Shown piece after piece: positions 55,383-64,000 of a stretch of DNA of 64,000 nt. A program made the translations under genes and the position numbers. Within the stretch, counting starts at the first letter, position 1. Each line of letters opens with the position of its first letter. The stretch is taken from positions 3,005,001-3,069,000 of the forward strand of contig NZ_JAZHRU010000001.1 in NCBI RefSeq assembly GCF_036924525.1, in the 5' to 3' direction. Source of the stretch: Bradyrhizobium sp. AZCC 1719. Its GTDB lineage: Bacteria > Pseudomonadota > Alphaproteobacteria > Rhizobiales > Xanthobacteraceae. The notes beneath the pieces were generated by a model. The model was given only the letters and a program-made list of their open reading frames with translations, ran no database searches and had not been told where the DNA came from.

Positions 55383-56180
55383 ATGTCCAGCTACCAACTC
55401 GTTCTTCGTCCGCCTCAGGGCCGCTTCGGCTGGTGGGGCACCGGCGTCCTCGGTCTGGTGATCGTGGGCTTCCTCTATTGGGCTGCAGTCGGATCGCAGA
55501 TCAACGCGGCCAATCTCTGGAACGGCATCCCTTATATGTGGGACTTTCTGGTCCGCATGATGCCGCCGAATCCGGAGTTCATTGAGAAGCTCTGGCGGCC
55601 CGCGCTGGAAAGCCTGCAGGTCGCGATCTGGGGAACGTTGCTCGGCGTGGCGATCTCGCTGCCGATCAGCTTTTTTGCGGCTCGCAACCTTTCACCGCAT
55701 CCGGCGATTTATCACTTCACCCGCCAAGTGCTGAACTGCATGCGCGGCATCAACGAGATTATCCTGGCGCTGATCTTCGTCGCCGCCATCGGCCTCGGCC
55801 CGTTCGCCGGCGTGCTCGCTCTCGCCATCCACGGCGCGGGTATGCTCGGCAAGTTCTTTGCCGAAGCCATGGAAGACATCGACGAAGGTCCGCTCGAAGC
55901 GTTCCGCTCGGCGGCCGCCGGCCCGTTCAAGACCTTCTTCTTCGGCGTGCTGCCGCAAGTGCTGCCGGCCTGGCTCGGTACCATCTTCTACCGTCTCGAG
56001 ACCAACGTGCGCCAATCCACCGTGCTCGGCATGGTCGGCGCGGGCGGCATCGGTTTCGAACTCGTGTCCTCGATGAAGCTGTTCCAATATCAGGACACGG
56101 CGACCTGCATCCTGGTCATCCTTGCGATGGTGTTGGTCACCGACCTCCTTTCCTCCCGCGTCCGCTCGATGATCCGCTGA
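55383..56180 (+). CDS. phnE: Phosphonate ABC transporter permease
   Basis: A 265-residue inner-membrane protein with about six helices. QVAIWGTLLGVAISLPISFF and RGINEIILALIFVAAIGLGP are usual for PhnE; the coupling loop contains EAMEDIDEGPLEAFRSAAAGP (EAA motif). TVLGMVGAGGIGFEL is the standard helix near the C-terminus. The frame is open back to 55005 inside phnC, but ATG at 55383 with GGAGACGACC upstream is right. A 115-bp gap follows before phnA, which could hold a secondary promoter. Confidence 0.95.
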   Translation: MSSYQLVLRPPQGRFGWWGTGVLGLVIVGFLYWAAVGSQINAANLWNGIPYMWDFLVRMMPPNPEFIEKLWRPALESLQVAIWGTLLGVAISLPISFFAARNLSPHPAIYHFTRQVLNCMRGINEIILALIFVAAIGLGPFAGVLALAIHGAGMLGKFFAEAMEDIDEGPLEAFRSAAAGPFKTFFFGVLPQVLPAWLGTIFYRLETNVRQSTVLGMVGAGGIGFELVSSMKLFQYQDTATCILVILAMVLVTDLLSSRVRSMIR

Positions 56181-56295
56181 CGCAACTCGGCCGGCACCGA
56201 ACATTGCCGGGCACTTTATCCGCCTCTCGGTATTGCCGGGAAAAGGTACCCCCTTAGAGCGTCACCGCGTGGCGCAACACTGGAAAGGATGAGCC

Positions 56296-57540
56296 ATGCT
56301 CACACGTACTCCCGCTTTCGTGACGACGAATGGCCGAAGCTATCGCGTCCCCAATACCCCGACCGTCGTCATTTGTATCGACGGTTCCGAGCCCGGCTAT
56401 ATCGAGCGCGCTATCGAGAAGGGACTCTGCCCCAACCTCGAACGGATACTGAAGACCGGCACGAACACGCTCGCGCTGTCGGTGATCCCGAGTTTCACAA
56501 ACCCGAACAACCTGTCGATCATCACCGGCCGACCGCCGGCCGTGCACGGCATCGCCGGCAACTTCTTCTATGACCGCGAGGCAAAGCAGGAAGTAATGAT
56601 GAACGACGCCCGCTTTCTGCGCGCACCCACGATCCTCGCCGAGTTCCAGAAGGCCGGCAGCAAGGTCGCCATGGTGACCGCGAAGGACAAGTTGCGCACG
56701 CTGCTGGGGAAGGGCCTCGACTTCCAAAAGGGAACCGCCATCGCGTTCTCGTCGGAGAAGGCCGACAAGGCCAACATGGCCGAAAACGGCATCGAAAACG
56801 TGCTCGAATTCGTCGGCATGAAGTTGCCGGAAGTCTATTCGGCCGATCTGTCGGAGTTCGTCTTCGCGGCCGGCGTCGAGCTGCTCAAGACCTTCCGGCC
56901 GGACGTGATGTATCTTTCGACCACGGACTACGTGCAGCACAAGGCGGCGCCGGGTTCTGCGATCGCCGACAGCTTCTACAAGATGTTCGACCGCTACGTC
57001 GGAGAGCTCGATGCGCTGGGCTGCGTGCTGGTGATGACCGCCGATCACGGCATGAACGACAAACATCTGCCAAACGGCGAGCCGGACGTCATCTACCTGC
57101 AGGAGATCCTTGACGGGAAATTCGGTGCCGGGATGACGCGCGTGATTCTGCCGATCACAGACCCGTACGTCGCGCATCATGGTGCGCTCGGCTCATTCGC
57201 GACTGTCTACGTCGATAACGACAAGCGGCAAGCCGTGCTCGATCACATCAAGACTATCGCGGGGGTCGAGGTTGCGATCCCGGCGGAAGAGGCGTGCAAG
57301 CGGTTCGAGCTTCCGGCCGACCGTATTGGCGACGTCGTCGTGCTGTCGTCGAAACACAAGGTGCTCGGCACCTCCGCCGCCAAGCACGATCTGTCGGGAC
57401 TAACTGAGCCGCTGCGTTCGCACGGCGGTCTCACGGAGCAGACCGTGCCGATGATCGCGAATCGAAAGATCGTGGTTCCTGCCGGCCGTACGCTGCGCAA
57501 TTTCGACGTATTCGACGTCGCGTTGAATCTCGTAGCCTGA
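56296..57540 (+). CDS. phnA: Phosphonoacetate hydrolase
   Basis: A 414-residue zinc hydrolase of the alkaline phosphatase superfamily that splits phosphonoacetate into acetate and phosphate. Active-site residues can be placed from the sequence: Asp29 (VICIDGSEP), nucleophile Thr68 (SFTNPNN), Asp211 and His215 (TTDYVQHK), Asp250-His251 (TADHGMND) and His376 (SHGGLTEQ). The numbers agree, or nearly agree, with the Sinorhizobium meliloti enzyme as I recall it. GGATGAGCC precedes the ATG. phnY follows after 11 bp. Confidence 0.97.
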   Translation: MLTRTPAFVTTNGRSYRVPNTPTVVICIDGSEPGYIERAIEKGLCPNLERILKTGTNTLALSVIPSFTNPNNLSIITGRPPAVHGIAGNFFYDREAKQEVMMNDARFLRAPTILAEFQKAGSKVAMVTAKDKLRTLLGKGLDFQKGTAIAFSSEKADKANMAENGIENVLEFVGMKLPEVYSADLSEFVFAAGVELLKTFRPDVMYLSTTDYVQHKAAPGSAIADSFYKMFDRYVGELDALGCVLVMTADHGMNDKHLPNGEPDVIYLQEILDGKFGAGMTRVILPITDPYVAHHGALGSFATVYVDNDKRQAVLDHIKTIAGVEVAIPAEEACKRFELPADRIGDVVVLSSKHKVLGTSAAKHDLSGLTEPLRSHGGLTEQTVPMIANRKIVVPAGRTLRNFDVFDVALNLVA

Positions 57541-57551
57541 GGATCGATGCC

Positions 57552-59003
57552 ATGAACGTGCCTTTCAGTTACGCAGCAAAGCGAGAGGCGTTGCGCATTG
57601 CCGGCAAACACGTCACGACCGACGATGTGATCGAGGTCCGCAATCCCTACGACGGGTCGCTCGTCGGCACCGTGCCGGCAGCGCGCCCCGAACACGTGCG
57701 CGAAGCGTTTGGCAAGGCGAAAGCGTTCAAGCCAAAACTGTCGCGCTTCGAGCGTCAGCAAATTCTGCAGAAGGCTGCTGAACTGCTGCGCGGTCGGCGC
57801 GCATCCTTCGCGCGTATCATATCCGCGGAGTCCGGCCTCTGCTGGAAGGACGCGATCTACGAGTCGACGCGCGCCTACGACGTCTGGTCGTTCGCCGCAC
57901 AACTCGCGGTCAAGGACGACGGCGAGTCCTATGCCTGCGACATCTCGCCGAACGGCAAGGCGCGCCGTATCCACACGCTGCGGACCCCGTTGCTGGGCGT
58001 CATCTCGGCGATCACGCCATTCAATCATCCGCTCAACATGGTGAGCCACAAGCTCGCGCCTGCGATCGCAACGAACAACCGGGTCGTTCTCAAACCGACT
58101 GAGCTGACTCCGCTGACCGCACTTGCACTCGCGGACGTGCTCTACGAAGCGGGACTGCCGCCTGAGATGCTCTCCGTGGTCACGGGTAATCCGTCCACGA
58201 TGGGTGATGCGATGATCACGGATCCGGACGCAGACCTGGTTACTTTCACGGGCTCCGTTCGGGTCGGCAAGCACATCGCCCGCACCGCAGGCTACAAGCG
58301 TATCGTGCTCGAACTCGGCGGCAACGATCCGCTGATCGTCATGGAGGACGCCGACCTCGACAAGGCGGCCGAGCTGGCCGTGCAGGGCGCGACGAAGAAT
58401 TCGGGCCAGCGCTGCACAGCGGTGAAGCGCATTCTCGTCGTCGAGAAGATCGCCGATGAATTCTCGAAATGCGTGCTCGAAAAGGCCAGGAAGCTGAAAT
58501 GCGGTGACCCGGCCGATCCGGAAACCGATGTTGGCACGGTCATCAATGAACGATCCGCTGTTCTGTTCGAGAACCGTGTCAATGACGCGGTGACGAAGGG
58601 CGCCGAGCTGCTTCACGGCAACGATCGCCAGGGCGCCCTTTATGCCCCAACCGTCGTCGACCGCGTGCCGTACGATTGCGAACTCGTGCATGAGGAGACG
58701 TTTGGACCAGTGATCCCGATGATTCGCTGTCCGAACGACATCGCAGAGGTGATCCGCATTTCAAATTCGACAGCCTACGGGCTGTCTTCCGGAGTTTGCA
58801 CAAATCGCCTCGATTACATTACGCGCTTCATCAACGAACTTGAGGTCGGCACCGTGAACGTGTGGGAGGTGCCGGGCTATCGCACCGAGATGTCGCCGTT
58901 CGGCGGCATCAAGGACTCCGGGCAGGGCTACAAGGAGGGAGTTGTGGAGGCCATGAAAGGGTTCACCAACGTCCGGACGTACTCGCTGCCCTGGCAGGGT
59001 TAA
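57552..59003 (+). CDS. phnY: Phosphonoacetaldehyde dehydrogenase
   Basis: A 483-residue aldehyde dehydrogenase family enzyme that oxidises phosphonoacetaldehyde to phosphonoacetate with NAD+. Catalytic Cys288 is in [10 protein letters not shown] (with the Arg just before it) and the general base Glu254 in [27 protein letters not shown] and [12 protein letters not shown] are the cofactor-binding parts. The [10 protein letters not shown] form with Arg next to Cys is typical of phosphonate-specific members. Last gene of the cluster; its product feeds PhnA. No PhnW transaminase or PhnX hydrolase gene is nearby. Confidence 0.96.
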   Translation: MNVPFSYAAKREALRIAGKHVTTDDVIEVRNPYDGSLVGTVPAARPEHVREAFGKAKAFKPKLSRFERQQILQKAAELLRGRRASFARIISAESGLCWKDAIYESTRAYDVWSFAAQLAVKDDGESYACDISPNGKARRIHTLRTPLLGVISAITPFNHPLNMVSHKLAPAIATNNRVVLKPTELTPLTALALADVLYEAGLPPEMLSVVTGNPSTMGDAMITDPDADLVTFTGSVRVGKHIARTAGYKRIVLELGGNDPLIVMEDADLDKAAELAVQGATKNSGQRCTAVKRILVVEKIADEFSKCVLEKARKLKCGDPADPETDVGTVINERSAVLFENRVNDAVTKGAELLHGNDRQGALYAPTVVDRVPYDCELVHEETFGPVIPMIRCPNDIAEVIRISNSTAYGLSSGVCTNRLDYITRFINELEVGTVNVWEVPGYRTEMSPFGGIKDSGQGYKEGVVEAMKGFTNVRTYSLPWQG

Positions 59004-59349
59004 GTTGTTGCGGAGCCGCTCATGCTTTTTTGAGAGACTTGGCTCAACCCCCGATTGAAGGAGGTCGGGGCAATTCAGTTGTGGGTAAGGATTTTTGCCT
59101 GCAATCGCGCCGAAGAGCCCGTTGTCGGGCAGGCCCATGGGCGTTTTTCAAATTGCGCGATCATTGAATAGTGCCCCTGATTTGCCCGACGTGTCAAAAT
59201 GTTCTCGCGGGATTGCAAGCATCCATGCCAGCGACCATTGCTACTTTGCATGGGGTTGTTTTCGAGATTTTGGTTGGGACCGCAGGGCGGTCCGCCCTTC
59301 GCCGCTCCAGTCCGTCTTCGCTTTCGCTTTGCTCAAGCTACGCCGGACA

Positions 59350-59411
59350 CCACGCTTCACCCTTCGGCCCCGCGTGGCTGCGCCACGCGTAGCCCGAAGG
59401 GCGAAGCGTGG
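59350..59411 (-). terminator. Long imperfect hairpin directly after the tRNA 3' end
   Basis: Arms 59350-59377 and 59383-59411 pair over nearly their whole length (CCACGCTTCACCCTTCGG with its partner CCGAAGGGCGAAGCGTGG, then CCGCGTGG with CCACGCG) around a 5-base loop. It starts at the tRNA CCA end on the minus strand. It may stop tRNA transcription or be a repeat linked to the integration site. 59004-59349 before it shows nothing else I can support. Confidence 0.55.
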
Positions 59412-59484
59412 TGGGCCCGGCAGGACTCGAACCTGCAACCAGACCGTTATGAGCGGCCGGCTCTAACCATTGAGCTACAGGCCC
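59409..59484 (-). tRNA. tRNA with CAU anticodon (probably Ile2, lysidine type; Met possible)
   Basis: Minus strand gives a complete cloverleaf of 76 bases including encoded CCA: acceptor GGGCCTG pairs with CGGGCCC (one G-U), D arm GTAGCTCAATGGTTAGAGC, anticodon loop CTCATAA, and T arm GCAGGTTCGAGTCCTGC. Loop and stem resemble Ile2 tRNAs read by TilS-modified CAU; elongator Met is the alternative. Its 3' 48 bases are duplicated at 40400-40447. Confidence 0.93.
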
Positions 59485-59656
59485 CGCCGCGGAGCGGCCG
59501 CGGGGAGAGGGCGGCCGGCAACGGTGCCGCCATCGTTTACAGGCATGACAGCGATACGGCAATGCCGACCTTCCGGGCCGAAACGCGCTTTCACAAGCGC
59601 TCGGGCTTGCCTACAACCTTCCGTGCATCATCGTCACCGAACGTTTGAGGCCAACA

Positions 59657-60622
59657 ATGAAACTCGCTGGGATTGCCTGCGCCGGCCTGCTGCTGCTTGC
59701 GGGCAGCGCCGGGGCACAGGAGGGAGGCAAGGCCATTACCAAAACCACGATCAGCCTGGGAACCGCGACGCCGGGCGGCGGGTTTCCGGTTTATGGCAAT
59801 GCATTTGCGGAAGTGATGAATGCCGCCGATCCGGCGCTGTCGATCGACCCGCGCAACACCAAGGGCTCCAACGAAAACATTCCGCTGCTGGAATCCGGCC
59901 AGCTCGATATCGCGCTGGTGGCGGGGGAGCCCGCCTACGAAGCCTTCATGGGCATCGGCCGGCCGGCGACGAAGCTGAAAATCCTGACCGCGATGTATTC
60001 CAGCCCCGGCATGTTCGTGGTGCGGGCGGACAGTCCCTACAAGACGATCAGGGATCTGGTCGGCCAGCCGGTTGCGTTCGGCGCGAAGGGCTCGGGCCTG
60101 CCGATCCTGTCGCGCTATATCCTCGACGGCATCGGGCTGAAGCAGGACGAGGACTTCAAGTCGATCTATCTCGACCGCGCCGGCGACGGCCCCGCCATGG
60201 TCCAGGACGGTCGCGCCGCCGCGCTGTGGGGCGCGGGCGTCGGCTGGCCCGGCTTTGCGGCGATGGTGCAAGCTCCCGGCGGCGCGCGATTTATCGCACC
60301 CGATGCCAGTGAGATCGCGCGCGTCCGTGCCAAGCATACGTTCCTTAAACCGCTGACGGTCCCCGCCAACAGCTATCCGAACCAGCCGGCCGCGATCGAT
60401 TCCATAGGCTCCTGGAGCTTTGTGCTGGCGCGTGAAAGCCTGCCCGACGACGTCGCCTACCGGTTGGCGCGCACGCTGCATGGGCAGGAGGCCGCGCTGT
60501 GCAAGAAGCTGCCGCAGGCCTGCGAGACCACGGCTGCGAACACGGTTGCGGCGGCGCCGAATGCGGGACTGATCCATCCCGGCGTGATGAAGTACTTCCG
60601 CGAGGCGGGGGTGGTGAAATGA
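59657..60622 (+). CDS. TAXI family TRAP transporter solute-binding protein
   Basis: A 321-residue periplasmic protein. Signal peptide MKLAGIACAGLLLLAGSAGA (cut near residue 22, before QEGGK). ISLGTATPGGGFPVYGNAFAEV is the TAXI-type opening (GTA-x-GG), and GSNENIPLLESGQLDIALV the next conserved block (SVENI/L-like). No fused 4TM-12TM permease gene is adjacent, so the permease may be elsewhere. ATG at 59657 is preferred over 59645 as it begins the signal peptide. Confidence 0.9.
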   Translation: MKLAGIACAGLLLLAGSAGAQEGGKAITKTTISLGTATPGGGFPVYGNAFAEVMNAADPALSIDPRNTKGSNENIPLLESGQLDIALVAGEPAYEAFMGIGRPATKLKILTAMYSSPGMFVVRADSPYKTIRDLVGQPVAFGAKGSGLPILSRYILDGIGLKQDEDFKSIYLDRAGDGPAMVQDGRAAALWGAGVGWPGFAAMVQAPGGARFIAPDASEIARVRAKHTFLKPLTVPANSYPNQPAAIDSIGSWSFVLARESLPDDVAYRLARTLHGQEAALCKKLPQACETTAANTVAAAPNAGLIHPGVMKYFREAGVVK

Positions 60623-60662
60623 CCTTTGCCTTGGCTTGCGCGTCAGCGCGAGGCAACGCAAC

Positions 60663-60761
60663 GGTCATCCCGGGGCGCGAGCAAAGCGAGCGAACCCGGG
60701 ATCTCGAGATTCTCAGGTGCGCAATTGCGCACCATAGTTCGCTTGCGCGCCCCGGAATGAC
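60663..60761. repeat. Extragenic palindromic repeat element
   Basis: A ~100-bp imperfect palindrome: GGTCATCCCGGGGCGCGAGC at one end and GCTTGCGCGCCCCGGAATGAC at the other, with GCGCAATTGCGC and ATCTCGAGAT inside. I recognise this type as a high-copy extragenic repeat of Bradyrhizobium and relatives (from memory). It lies between convergent genes. Confidence 0.75.
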
Positions 60762-60771
60762 TGCTACGCAG

Positions 60772-61983
60772 TCACTTTTTCGCCATCGCGCACGCCGGAT
60801 CGGGCGGGCCGAACGCTTCGTCGCCGGAGATCTTGGCGAGGATCTGATAGTAGTCCCACGGATATTTCGATTCATCCGGCTTCTTGACCTGCACCAGCCA
60901 CAGGTCGTGCACCATCAGATTGTCCTCGCGCAGTTTGCCGTTGCGGGAGAAGAAATCCTCGATCGGCTTTTCGCGCATCTTCGCTGCTACCTTCAGCGGC
61001 TCGTCGGTGCCGGCTTCCTTGATGGCGTTGAGATAGCTCATGACCGAGGAGTAGACGCCGGCCTGCCACATCGTCGGCATCCGGTTCATCTTGGCGAAGT
61101 AGCGCTTCGACCATTCGCGGGTCTTGTCGTCCATGTCCCAATAGAACGACGTCGTCAGCAACAGCCCCTGCGCTGCCGGTAACCCAAGCGAATGGATGTC
61201 GGTGATCAACGCGAGCAGCGCGGCCATCTGCTGGCCGCCCTTGAAGACGCCGAACTCCGCGCCGGTCTTGATCTCGTTCATGTTGTTCGGAGGACCGGCG
61301 GCAATGCCGATGATCTTGGCTTTTGAGGCCTGGGCCTGCAGCACGAAGGATGACAGATCAGGCGTGGCAAGCGGCGGGCGCACCGAGCCCAGCACCTTGC
61401 CGCCATTGGCCGTGACGACGGTGGAAGCATCGCGCTCCAGCGAGTGACCGAACGCATAGTCGTCGGTGATGAAGAACCAGCTATCGCCGCCGCGCTTCAC
61501 CACCGCCTGCGCGGTGCCGACCGCCAGCGCGCGGGTATCGAACACCCACTGTATCGCGTGTGGCGAACAGAACTTGCCGTGGAAGTCTGCGGTGCCGGTC
61601 GAGTGCACGATCAACAGCTTCTTCTTTTCGTTGGTGATGTTCTGCACCGCAAGCCCGACCGCGGAAACCGGAACGTCGAGGATCACGTCGACCTGATCGA
61701 CGTCATACCAGCGCCGCGCGATGCCGCCGCCGATATCCGGCTTCAACTGGTGATCGCCGACGATGATGCTGATCGGCTTGCCCAGCACCTTGCCGCCGAA
61801 ATCGTCCACCGCCATTTGTGCGGCAGTGACCGAGCCCTGGCCGGTCGCCGTGGCCGCCGGGCCATTCATGTCAGTGAGAACGCCGAGCTTGACGACGTCG
61901 TCCGAGACTTGGGCGAGCGCGGCGGTCGATGCCAGCAGCGCGGCCATGAGCACGGCAAGCCTGGATAGTTTCCTGGCGAACAT
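60772..61983 (-). CDS. ABC transporter substrate-binding protein (LivK-like)
   Basis: A 403-residue periplasmic binding protein of the Peripla_BP_6 type. Signal peptide (LSRLAVLMAALLASTAALAQ) followed by VVKLGVLTDMNGPAATATGQG. YDVDQVDVILDVPVSAVGLAV, DSWFFITDDYAFGHSLERDAS and IGIAAGPPNNMNEIKTGAEFG are usual of ABC binding proteins annotated for aromatic or urea/amide-type solutes. It stands alone, without permease or ATPase genes, facing the TAXI gene and divergent from the moeA-like gene. Substrate unknown. Confidence 0.9.
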   Translation of the reverse strand: MFARKLSRLAVLMAALLASTAALAQVSDDVVKLGVLTDMNGPAATATGQGSVTAAQMAVDDFGGKVLGKPISIIVGDHQLKPDIGGGIARRWYDVDQVDVILDVPVSAVGLAVQNITNEKKKLLIVHSTGTADFHGKFCSPHAIQWVFDTRALAVGTAQAVVKRGGDSWFFITDDYAFGHSLERDASTVVTANGGKVLGSVRPPLATPDLSSFVLQAQASKAKIIGIAAGPPNNMNEIKTGAEFGVFKGGQQMAALLALITDIHSLGLPAAQGLLLTTSFYWDMDDKTREWSKRYFAKMNRMPTMWQAGVYSSVMSYLNAIKEAGTDEPLKVAAKMREKPIEDFFSRNGKLREDNLMVHDLWLVQVKKPDESKYPWDYYQILAKISGDEAFGPPDPACAMAKK

Positions 61984-62165
61984 CCTGTCTTCTCCCTAGG
62001 AATCAGCACATTGGCCGTTGGTGTTTTCAGGCGGTTGGTTTCGCCAATTGGTCTCATTTGCAACTATTTCGCGCCGACGTCAACGTGGGTCGGATGGGCT
62101 AAACCACGCGCGCGATATCCGGTTCTATTTATTTTCCGCCCGATTCAGGGCATAGGCGAGCCTCA

Positions 62166-63278
62166 ATGACTCCGAACCAGCGCTTGCCGATTTCGCTGAC
62201 GCCGCTCGATGTGGCGCTCGCCGCGTTGCTGGAGGGCGTGGACCCGGTCGCGCCGGTGGAACTGACATTGGCGGAAGCGCTGCGCTGTATTGCCGCGGAT
62301 ATGCCGGGGCTCGACGCCCACCCGCCGCGCGATATCGCTGCCGCGGACGGCTATGCATTGCGCGCGCGCGACCTTGTCGGCGCATCCTCCTATTCGCCGC
62401 TGCCATTAACGGCGACGCCGGTGTGGGTCGAGGCCGGCGAGATCATTCCTGACAACTGCGACTGCGTGCTGGATTCAGATTCTGTCGAGATGTCCGGTCC
62501 GCTCGTGCAGGTGCTGGCGGAGGCGATCCCGGGGCAGGGCGTGCGCCGCACCGGCAGCGATATCGCAGCGGGCAGCCGTCTCGTTGAAGCCGGCCGGCGC
62601 GTGCTGCCGCGCCATCTGATGATCGCCCGCGCCGCAGGAATGGCGCGATTGAGCGTGCGCCGTCCGCGCCTGCACATCGTCAATATTCCCGGCGGCACGG
62701 TAACCGCGGATCTGGTTGCCGAGAGCGCGCGGGCCGCGGGCGGTGAGGTCGTCTTGGTCGCGGCTGCAGGTCGCGATGCCGCATCGATTACCGCGGCGAT
62801 CGATGACGGTGCGTGCGATCTGCTGCTGATCGTCGGCGGCTCCGGTGTCGGACGCACCGACACGGCGGTGACGGCATTGGGCGCGCGCGGGAAGATTCTC
62901 GCACATGGCATTGCCCTGCAACCAGGTCGCACTTCGGCCGTTGGTCGTGCACGCAAGACGCCGGTCGTGGTGTTGCCAGGCGCGCCCGACCAAGCCTTGG
63001 CGGCGTGGTGGACGCTCGCGCTTCCCGCGCTCGATCGTTTATCGGGCCGCCGGCGGCGCAGCACGCTCAATCTGCCGCTGGCGCGCAAGATTGCTTCAAG
63101 CGTCGGCATTGCCGAGATCGTGCTGCTGGAACGAGAGCAGGATACCTGGGTCCCGCTGGCGGTGGGCGAATTGTCGCTCGATGCGATTGCGCGCGCCGAG
63201 GCCTGGCTCGCGGTGCCCGCCGGCTCGGAAGGATTTGCGGCGGGCACCCGGGTCGATGCCTATATGTTGCAGGAGTGA
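62166..63278 (+). CDS. MoeA-like molybdopterin-binding protein
   Basis: A 370-residue protein of the MoeA fold. AADGYALRARDLVGASSY is the MoeA N-terminal block (normally DGYA-x-R), VWVEAGEIIPDNCDCVLD the domain II piece, and ILAHGIALQPGRTSAVGRAR then PVVVLPGAPDQALAAWWTL the MPT-binding MogA-like domain (GxPxxP region changed to GAPDQAL). IVGGSGVGRTDTAV replaces the usual GGxSxGxxD. It is shorter and more diverged than the next gene, so it may be an accessory MoeA paralogue for a particular molybdoenzyme. Next gene starts 1 bp after its stop. Confidence 0.82.
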   Translation: MTPNQRLPISLTPLDVALAALLEGVDPVAPVELTLAEALRCIAADMPGLDAHPPRDIAAADGYALRARDLVGASSYSPLPLTATPVWVEAGEIIPDNCDCVLDSDSVEMSGPLVQVLAEAIPGQGVRRTGSDIAAGSRLVEAGRRVLPRHLMIARAAGMARLSVRRPRLHIVNIPGGTVTADLVAESARAAGGEVVLVAAAGRDAASITAAIDDGACDLLLIVGGSGVGRTDTAVTALGARGKILAHGIALQPGRTSAVGRARKTPVVVLPGAPDQALAAWWTLALPALDRLSGRRRRSTLNLPLARKIASSVGIAEIVLLEREQDTWVPLAVGELSLDAIARAEAWLAVPAGSEGFAAGTRVDAYMLQE

Positions 63279-63279
63279 T

Positions 63280-64000
63280 ATGGGTTCGGGAATGACGAAT
63301 ACGCCCTCGCCGAAAGGCGGCGACAATATCGATCAGGATCAATTCCTGACTATCCTGTCGCGAGAGGATGCGCTGGCGCGGTTTGAAGCCGCGCTGTTTC
63401 CGCGTGCGGTCGCGAGCGAGAAGCGCTCGCTTGCGGACGCGCTCGGCTGCGCGCTTGCCGAGGACGTCGTGGCGCCGATCGATGTGCCGCCATTCGATCG
63501 CTCTAATGTCGATGGCTTTGCGGTGCGTTCGGCCGACCTTGCTTCGGCCGGCGAGGCTTCACCGGTGCGCGTGATGCTGAACGACGAAGCGATCGCGTGC
63601 GGCACCGCCCCAACGCGGCCGGTCCTGTCGGGAACAGCCACGCCGATCGCGACCGGCGGTCCGGTGCCGCGCGGGGCGGACGCCGTTGTCATGGTCGAGC
63701 ATACCCAGCCGGCGGGACATCGTGCGATCGACGTCCGCCGCGCCGCTTCGCCCGGGCAATTCGTGTCCTATGCCGGCTCCGATATCGCCCGTGGCGAGGC
63801 GCTGCTGCGCGCCGGGACCATCATCGGCTCGCGCGAGATCGGGATGCTGGCGGCCTGCGGCATCGCGGAGGTGACCGTCGCGCAGCGGTCGCGCGTTGCG
63901 ATCATTTCCACCGGCGACGAACTGGTGCAGCCCGGCCATTCCCTGCGGCCGGCCGCGATCTACGACACCAACGGCGCGATCGTCACGGCGGCGATCACGG
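63280..64000 (+). CDS. Molybdopterin molybdenumtransferase MoeA-like, 3' part outside window
   Basis: About 240 codons are visible; the gene runs off the right edge. LGCALAEDVVAPIDVPPFDRSNVDGFAVRSADL is the signature MoeA start; PIATGGPVPRGADAVVMVEH and FVSYAGSDIARGEALLRAGT follow; VAIISTGDELVQPG begins the MPT-binding domain. MoeA inserts molybdate into molybdopterin. ATG at 63280, right after the upstream MoeA-like gene's stop, fits; ATG at 63292 is an alternative. Fusions of MoeA with a C-terminal LysR-substrate-like domain exist, but the end is not visible here. Confidence 0.9.
   Translation, partial: MGSGMTNTPSPKGGDNIDQDQFLTILSREDALARFEAALFPRAVASEKRSLADALGCALAEDVVAPIDVPPFDRSNVDGFAVRSADLASAGEASPVRVMLNDEAIACGTAPTRPVLSGTATPIATGGPVPRGADAVVMVEHTQPAGHRAIDVRRAASPGQFVSYAGSDIARGEALLRAGTIIGSREIGMLAACGIAEVTVAQRSRVAIISTGDELVQPGHSLRPAAIYDTNGAIVTAAIT

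Larger units (their letters stand above)
40400..59456. mobile_element. Candidate decayed genomic island bounded by tRNA-derived direct repeats
   Basis: A 48-bp direct repeat joins 40400-40447 and 59409-59456. The right copy is the 3' portion of an intact tRNA(CAU) gene on the minus strand; the left copy is an isolated fragment in the same orientation. This is what integration at a tRNA leaves behind: the tRNA is restored at one end and a 3' piece marks the far end. The third core (45265-45280) inside suggests stacked insertions. Cargo includes HigBA, efflux/redox genes with TetR, and the phosphonate cluster. No integrase, relaxase or transposase is seen, so the element is either defective or only recognisable by its scars. 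Confidence 0.55.

Noticed and set aside
57243..58691. 482-residue open frame opposite phnA and phnY
   Set aside because: Antisense shadow; phnA and phnY have full sets of catalytic residues.
59470..60312. 280-residue open frame overlapping the TAXI gene in another frame
   Set aside because: Shadow of the TAXI binding protein, which has a signal peptide and family motifs in its own frame.

Overview
The window looks like chromosomal DNA of a Bradyrhizobium-type alphaproteobacterium (Nitrobacteraceae). Supporting signs are high GC, a complete form IC RuBisCO cbb operon in the order cbbR < > cbbF-P-T-A-L-S-X, many periplasmic-binding-protein transport systems (LivK/LivH, TRAP, TAXI, PhnD types), an extragenic palindromic repeat near 60.7 kb of a kind I associate with these genomes, and a tRNA(CAU) that looks like an integration site. 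The taxonomic call is inference from gene content only.

Layout. 0-2.8 kb: end of a branched-chain-amino-acid-type ABC system (LivH-like permease, cut by the window edge), an AraC regulator and a LivK-like binding protein. 3.3-8.1 kb: an SDR dehydrogenase, a protein made of RTX-like repeats, and a DctPQM TRAP transporter. 8.5-18.9 kb: a membrane protein of unknown function, then the Calvin-cycle operon with divergent cbbR and a strong hairpin terminator between cbbS and cbbX. 19-27.9 kb: a group with no assigned pathway: a TusA-like/radical SAM fusion, an acyl-CoA-dehydrogenase-like flavoprotein with an unexported PhnD/SsuA-like protein, and a tightly coupled operon of DUF2064 transferase, polytopic glycosyltransferase, radical SAM/SPASM enzyme and GT2 transferase, facing an exported methyltransferase and a DoxX protein. 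28-33.4 kb: divergent amino-sugar (GlcNAc/MurNAc) catabolism genes with an aspartate kinase attached. 33.9-39.8 kb: an RND efflux pair and a Deg-like protein that lacks the catalytic Asp.

40.4-59.5 kb looks like a decayed genomic island. A 48-bp piece equal to the 3' part of a tRNA(CAU) gene lies at 40.4 kb, and the intact tRNA, same orientation, lies at 59.4 kb. A third copy of the 16-bp core lies at 45.27 kb. Between them are a DUF4403 protein, a secreted lipase-like hydrolase, an antitoxin remnant, a HigBA toxin-antitoxin pair, a partly duplicated redox/efflux module with TetR, and a complete phosphonate cluster. I found no integrase.

The best candidate for a new system is the phosphonate cluster (51.4-59.0 kb): LysR regulator, iron-type alcohol dehydrogenase, PhnD-PhnC-PhnE transporter, phosphonoacetate hydrolase (PhnA) and phosphonoacetaldehyde dehydrogenase (PhnY). 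The aminotransferase PhnW that normally feeds PhnY/PhnA is absent, and an Fe-ADH of the phosphonoacetaldehyde reductase type stands in its place. This suggests a route from 2-hydroxyethylphosphonate through phosphonoacetaldehyde and phosphonoacetate to acetate and phosphate. The second candidate is the two-radical-SAM/glycosyltransferase locus at 19-26.4 kb. 59.5-64 kb returns to backbone-type genes: a TAXI binding protein, another LivK-like protein, and two MoeA-like molybdopterin genes, the second cut by the window end.
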